Source: Oscillibacter valericigenes Sjm18-20 (lineage in GTDB: Bacteria; Bacillota; Clostridia; Oscillospirales; Oscillospiraceae). Taken from it: DNA of 64,000 nucleotides. The position numbers were made by a program, and so were the translations under genes. The notes beneath the pieces are model-generated. The model searched no databases. It was not told where the DNA came from and was given only the letters and a program-made list of their open reading frames with translations. Shown piece by piece: positions 60,029-64,000 of this stretch (position 1 is the first letter of the stretch; each line of letters begins with the position of its first letter). The DNA is taken from contig AP012044.1 in NCBI GenBank assembly GCA_000283575.1, positions 1,550,001 to 1,614,000 of the forward strand, in the 5' to 3' direction.

Positions 60029-61144
60029 TCATTTGACGGATACAGCAGGAACTCGTAAAGGGAGCTTTTTTGTAGCTTTTTTTAAAGTGATTTCACGATA
60101 AGCAATTACGCCGAACAGGATAACACCCATATAGCCGCTGAAAGGATAGATAATGCTAATCAGTGTTTTGAAGTTTGTCATGCCGAGAACCAGTCCAAGA
60201 AGAGTAAGGCCAAGGGCAATGATGACGAACTTTTTTGTTCCATCTTTTGCAACGGTTCTTACAACACCCCAGAGCATAGGCACGGTTGTCGTGTAGATTC
60301 CACAGCAGATGATAACGGAGAATACTACGCCGAAGACCGAACTGATATTAGAAGCAAGTACAAGCGTGGGCACAGCCTTGGAATACAGCTCCCCGATATT
60401 TGCGAAAATGCCTAGGTTCATGGCTATAACAGCCAGCCCGAAGAAGATACCGCCAAGAGTCCCACCAAGGGCTGCTTCTTTGGCGCTCCCTGCTTCTTTT
60501 CCAATGCTGCTTGCCAAGATGATAACCACAATGGCATTAAAGGCCGGATACAATACGGACGACCAAAGCCACCCACCTTGTGTTTTTATAATGTCGAGGG
60601 TAGGCACGAGCCCGGCAGCTGCCGAAATTCCATCAATGTTGGACAGGAAGCCGTATAGCCCGATTCCAACGGAGAAAACAATGATTACGGTGCCTAAGCT
60701 TCCAAGAATATCCGTTACTTTGGTCAGGCCAAGAATAACGGTGAAAAATGCAATCGCTGCCATTCCGATGCGGCCAATCATCGGGTTCAGGCCAAAGTAC
60801 TCTGAAAGAGTGGTGCCTGCTCCCGCAATCATAATGACATAGACGCCATAGAGGAAGACCTGAAATAAAATTTCAACAGCTTTCCCTAATTTTTTACCGA
60901 AGTAGAATAAGACGATATCTCCCGGGTGCTCGAGCTGGAGTTCATAGCCATGCTTCATGAACATGGCACCAACCCATGAGAAAATAATTGTTGTAACAAC
61001 GGTTCCAAGTATCCCCATAATGCCCTGGCCTGAGAAAAACTGCAAGATTTCCTGACCGGTTGCAAAACCCGAACCGATGGCGCAGGCCACATATGCGCCA
61101 GCAAACTTGATGACATTGCCAAACTTAACTTTACTATTGCTCAT
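60029..61144 (-). CDS. YkvI-family membrane transporter (APC/LeuT fold)
   Basis: A 371-residue membrane protein with about ten segments. The start is the ATG after TGAGGAGGTACAT; five further codons upstream are open but lack a site. The first segment carries GAYVACAIGSGFATGQEILQFF, a Gly-rich broken helix typical of LeuT-fold carriers and of the YkvI family. YkvI proteins are uncharacterised and probably carry amino acids or similar solutes. It is convergent with the second GlnK/GlnL-like pair, which may control it. The substrate is unknown. Confidence 0.85.
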   Translation of the reverse strand: MSNSKVKFGNVIKFAGAYVACAIGSGFATGQEILQFFSGQGIMGILGTVVTTIIFSWVGAMFMKHGYELQLEHPGDIVLFYFGKKLGKAVEILFQVFLYGVYVIMIAGAGTTLSEYFGLNPMIGRIGMAAIAFFTVILGLTKVTDILGSLGTVIIVFSVGIGLYGFLSNIDGISAAAGLVPTLDIIKTQGGWLWSSVLYPAFNAIVVIILASSIGKEAGSAKEAALGGTLGGIFFGLAVIAMNLGIFANIGELYSKAVPTLVLASNISSVFGVVFSVIICCGIYTTTVPMLWGVVRTVAKDGTKKFVIIALGLTLLGLVLGMTNFKTLISIIYPFSGYMGVILFGVIAYREITLKKATKKLPLRVPAVSVK

Positions 61145-61436
61145 TATGTACCTCCTCAAACCCCTAAGCTTCTAATCAAAATTCCCGTTTCCTAATTTTG
61201 ATATCATAAACTTATGGTTTCAGAAAGTTTCAAAAAGTTCAAATAAACATAAAATTTTTTTGAATTTCAGACAATCATTTCGGCTGTTTTGTCAACGCCG
61301 CTTAAAGAGTCGGCTCCACAACCCGAGAGGTCAGAGGACGCAGACTTTTTGGCGTCTCGCATAATGGGAACACTGACCCCGATAGACTCGGCGGAAAATT
61401 GTAACAATATATGAATTTACTTGGATAGAAAAGGTC
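61145..61436. other. Intergenic region between the YkvI gene and the ABC operon end
   Basis: About 290 bases with no gene recognised. It should contain the YkvI promoter (minus strand) and the end of the ABC transporter transcript. Confidence 0.45.
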
Positions 61437-62129
61437 TTATGAATTAGAATTATATATCATACCGTCCCTTACACTTACAATCCGATTGCCGTATGCCGCT
61501 GCATCGGCTGAATGTGTTACCATAATGATGGTTTTATCACTTTCACGGTTAATTTCCTTTAGAAGCTTCATAATCTCGGTGCCGGTCTTGCTGTCAAGGT
61601 TACCGGTTGGCTCATCGGCAAAAATGATATCGGGACTGTTAATCAGCGCTCTGGCAATAGCCACACGCTGTTGCTGTCCCCCGGAAAGTTCTCTGGGTGT
61701 ATGGTTTCTTCTATCGGTTAGTCCAACGATTTCAAGAATGTTATTAAGCTGCTTTCGATAGTCTTTTGCGTTTTTTCCATCCAGAAGAATGGGAAGTAAA
61801 ACATTCTCTTCCACGTTCAGATTGGGAATCAGGTTATAAAACTGAAAGATGAAGCCGATGTCTCTGCGTCGCATAACGCTTTTTTTCTCGTCATTATACC
61901 GGGAGATGTCCTTGCCGCCCATCAGCACACTTCCGTTTGTGGGGCTGTCAAGACCGCCTAGAATATAGAGCAGCGTACTTTTTCCCGAACCGGACGGCCC
62001 CATAATTGATAAAAATTCGCCTTTGGGGATTTGCAGTGAGATACCCTTGAGCACTCTAGTGACGGTGTCACCTATTTTAAAATCTTTTATGATATTTTCG
62101 CCTTCTATGGCGACAGGCATTTTAGTCAT
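61437..62129 (-). CDS. ABC transporter ATP-binding protein (MacB/LolD type)
   Basis: A 230-residue ATPase. Walker A is GPSGSGKSTLL, the signature LSGGQQQRVAIARAL, Walker B IIFADEPTGNLDS, and the switch His lies in MVTHSADAA. These, including NLDS, mark the MacB/LolD/FtsE-like group that works with FtsX-like permeases. I start at the second ATG, seven bases after AAGGAG. It follows the permease gene by 17 bases. The system may export antimicrobial peptides or lipids or act in envelope stress; no sensor gene is in the window. Confidence 0.94.
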   Translation of the reverse strand: MTKMPVAIEGENIIKDFKIGDTVTRVLKGISLQIPKGEFLSIMGPSGSGKSTLLYILGGLDSPTNGSVLMGGKDISRYNDEKKSVMRRRDIGFIFQFYNLIPNLNVEENVLLPILLDGKNAKDYRKQLNNILEIVGLTDRRNHTPRELSGGQQQRVAIARALINSPDIIFADEPTGNLDSKTGTEIMKLLKEINRESDKTIIMVTHSADAAAYGNRIVSVRDGMIYNSNS

Positions 62130-62146
62130 ATGCATTCTCCTTATTC

Positions 62147-64000
62147 TTATTCGAATTTGATCTCTTCTACGAGCTTCATTCTAGAGCCTTTCAAAATCGG
62201 TACAACGGAACCAAGCAGGGTAATAATGATTCCCGCAAGACCGGCCATCATAAATATTCCTGCGTCCAGCTCCGGGGTAACCAAAATTTTCGGGCCGGCA
62301 ACGATAAAGATTGTTCCTATTTCCATGTATGAGACAAACATTCCGATCACTGCACCAATAAGCCCTGATGTAAACCCTTCCAACAGCGTCATTTTTACAT
62401 TCTGACGGTTGCTCATTCCGACCGATTTGTACATGGCGATGGAGCGTTTCCTTTGAATATAGTTGATGAGCAGATTGTTAATAATGCCGACAGCCGCAAG
62501 CAGCAGAATAAAATACGTAAGCTTTCGCATTGGCTCCAAAAACGAGCTAACGGTACTCATCGCATCCTGGTTAAATTCTTCTATTGTACGGCACCAGTTT
62601 GTTTTGTTTCCAAATAAATTACGGATTTGCACCATAACGGCATCGGGGTCGGCGGCGGTATAGGTCAGCATACCGTAATTCTGTACACCGAAATCACTTT
62701 TCACATAGGCAGCCGGGATAACGGCATCCGAATTGTCTGCGCGCGACTGAAAGGCTCCGATAATCCGGTAGTTGAATGTTTTTCCGTGATATGCAAGGCT
62801 AACGGTATCGCCAATCGTCAGGTTGTGTTTTGTCATACAATCTTTGGTCAGAAGGATGTTTCTCTCATTTGCGAAGGAAGTATCAACATCATTTTTTACC
62901 TGTTCGCTGTCATAGTGAATATTGAGCATGGAATTATACAGGCTGACATTATCCACAGCTTCCACTTGATTAAGGTCAAAGCCGTCCGTACTGATTTCAT
63001 TGGTTAACTGATAGATAGGCAAAACATTGTCAATTCCTTGAACGCTTTTAACCTCATTTACAAACTCCTCGCTCATGTCTGCCTGCGCGAAACCGTTCAG
63101 TCCAGCGCCATGAAAAACATCTCCCACATAGGAGGAAACAAAGTTTCCAATCACACTGATTGCGATAACTGCCGACAGGCTGATAAACAGCAGCGTGATA
63201 TTCTGGCTTGCATTTTTATTCTGTTTCATGTTCCGGGCGGCAAGTCTGCCTTCATTACCGAATATCAGCCCGTAAACCTGCTCCAGAACATAAGAGAAAA
63301 GGTTTATAAGCATCGGAATGATGATAATTGTTGCCGTGATCAGTCCAAGCAATGAAAACCCTCCCGCAAGCGTGAGCAGGTTTCCGGAGTTTTTATTCAC
63401 AACACGCGGAAGAATGACGGAAAGGATAAAAAGGACAGCTCCAAATATGAGTTTTGTCTTGTTGGAGATATTCTTTTCTTCTACTGTACCCAAAACGATG
63501 TCCTTTACCGGAAGGCGGCTTGCCCTGCGGATCGGGAGATAGGCACTCAGCATAGATACGGAAACTGCCACCGTGCAGGAGAGCAGAATGTTAAGCGGTG
63601 AAACCACCATTGGTATTTCGATACCCATCGACAGTGATTCACCCAGCCCGTTAAGGATCAGTTTCAAAATACCGTAGCTCAGCGGAATGCTGAGCAGGCC
63701 TCCGGCAATTCCGTATATCAGGCTTTCGAACAACAGAATTCTGGTCGTCATCTTTTCGGAAGCACCGATGCTGCGGAAGGTCCCGATGACCGGAAGACGC
63801 TCAAGTGTGATGACCTTGTAGCTGCCGAAAATAATAAAAGCGCTCATTGTAAGGGAGAAAAAGCTGATCAGATAAAACGGCAGGGATTTTTGCTTTGCAT
63901 CCGACGCGACCTGCGTTTCGTTATAGACCTTTGTCACATTATATTTTTCCGAAAGCAGGGAAGACGACAGTTCAGATTTCAGTTCCTCTGTACTTATTCC
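62147..64000 (-). CDS. FtsX-like ABC transporter permease, 5' end beyond the window
   Basis: The frame stays open to the last base, so the N-terminus is missing; at least 617 residues are present. It has FtsX-type four-helix blocks at about residues 35-160 and at the C-terminus (NNLLINYIQRKRSIAMYKSVGMSNRQNVKM, EG-F-T-S-G-L-I-G), with a large extracytoplasmic domain between and paired helices near 220-280. This is the duplicated FtsX layout of long permeases (about 800 residues). Its partner ATPase lies directly downstream. The substrate is unknown. Confidence 0.9.
   Translation of the reverse strand, partial: GISTEELKSELSSSLLSEKYNVTKVYNETQVASDAKQKSLPFYLISFFSLTMSAFIIFGSYKVITLERLPVIGTFRSIGASEKMTTRILLFESLIYGIAGGLLSIPLSYGILKLILNGLGESLSMGIEIPMVVSPLNILLSCTVAVSVSMLSAYLPIRRASRLPVKDIVLGTVEEKNISNKTKLIFGAVLFILSVILPRVVNKNSGNLLTLAGGFSLLGLITATIIIIPMLINLFSYVLEQVYGLIFGNEGRLAARNMKQNKNASQNITLLFISLSAVIAISVIGNFVSSYVGDVFHGAGLNGFAQADMSEEFVNEVKSVQGIDNVLPIYQLTNEISTDGFDLNQVEAVDNVSLYNSMLNIHYDSEQVKNDVDTSFANERNILLTKDCMTKHNLTIGDTVSLAYHGKTFNYRIIGAFQSRADNSDAVIPAAYVKSDFGVQNYGMLTYTAADPDAVMVQIRNLFGNKTNWCRTIEEFNQDAMSTVSSFLEPMRKLTYFILLLAAVGIINNLLINYIQRKRSIAMYKSVGMSNRQNVKMTLLEGFTSGLIGAVIGMFVSYMEIGTIFIVAGPKILVTPELDAGIFMMAGLAGIIITLLGSVVPILKGSRMKLVEEIKFE

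Noticed and set aside
1-64000. CRISPR array, rRNA operon or complete tRNA gene
   Set aside because: No regularly spaced direct repeats, no rRNA-like stretches, and only a half tRNA gene were found.

Overview
The window comes from a strictly anaerobic, spore-forming, butyrate-producing clostridium, most likely an Oscillospiraceae relative (Intestinimonas, Flavonifractor, Oscillibacter or Dysosmobacter type). The evidence is a complete crt-hbd-bcd-etfB-etfA operon, an NADH-linked [FeFe] hydrogenase, adhE, dipicolinate synthase genes, a sporulation-type polysaccharide deacetylase start, and Gram-positive ribosome binding sites throughout. The genus is inference. The chromosomal blocks are GC-rich. 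Much of 28.8-43.4 kb and 47.3-53.1 kb is visibly AT-richer and littered with insertion-sequence remains.

Layout. 1-2.1 kb is the end of an integrated element whose large serine recombinase abuts, and truncates, a sporulation deacetylase gene (2.1-2.3 kb). 2.5-3.8 kb holds a small conserved gene and a secreted SH3-NlpC/P60 hydrolase. 4.1-7.8 kb holds an Rrf2 regulator, a three-domain fusion (acyl-CoA dehydrogenase, EtfA FAD domain, rubredoxin) and a flavodiiron FprA: apparently a self-contained route from acyl-CoA to O2 or NO. 7.9-11.4 kb has an amidase, a DtxR/MntR regulator, a decayed IS3 element, a DMT exporter and a Q/N-rich small protein. 11.5-13.7 kb is the infC-rpmI-rplT operon with its leader and an ATT start, then trmB. 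14.0-18.9 kb is the butyryl-CoA operon.

20.1-28.7 kb is a one-carbon block: folT under a THF riboswitch, the fhs-fchA-folD-focA operon, a divergent cupin/PocR histidine kinase with its AraC-type response regulator, and an SHMT paralogue with an altered active-site loop. 29-31.6 kb is an M20 hydrolase/DUF3100 transport operon. 31.9-33.0 kb is an IS5-like element with a stop codon in its transposase. 33.3-34.7 kb is a secreted CAP-domain protein. 35.2-38.8 kb is a glutamate symporter beside a GlnK/GlnL-like two-component system. 39.0-40.5 kb is dpaA-dpaB, followed by IS elements and relics.

43.5-47.3 kb is adhE followed by an AdhE-like dehydrogenase that has lost its metal ligands. 47.3-53.1 kb is a graveyard of phage, IS and tRNA fragments, with a soluble PocR-chemoreceptor, an intact IS3 element and an isochorismatase-like hydrolase. 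53.1-57.3 kb is a bifurcating-type hydrogenase operon behind a near-perfect Rex operator. 57.7-61.2 kb is a second GlnK/GlnL-like pair and a YkvI-type transporter. 61.4-64.0 kb is an ABC exporter cut by the window edge.

Taken together, the window is built around redox balance: crotonyl-CoA, acetaldehyde, protons and possibly O2 serve as electron sinks, with formate/THF metabolism alongside. All calls come from reading the sequence; no database search was run.
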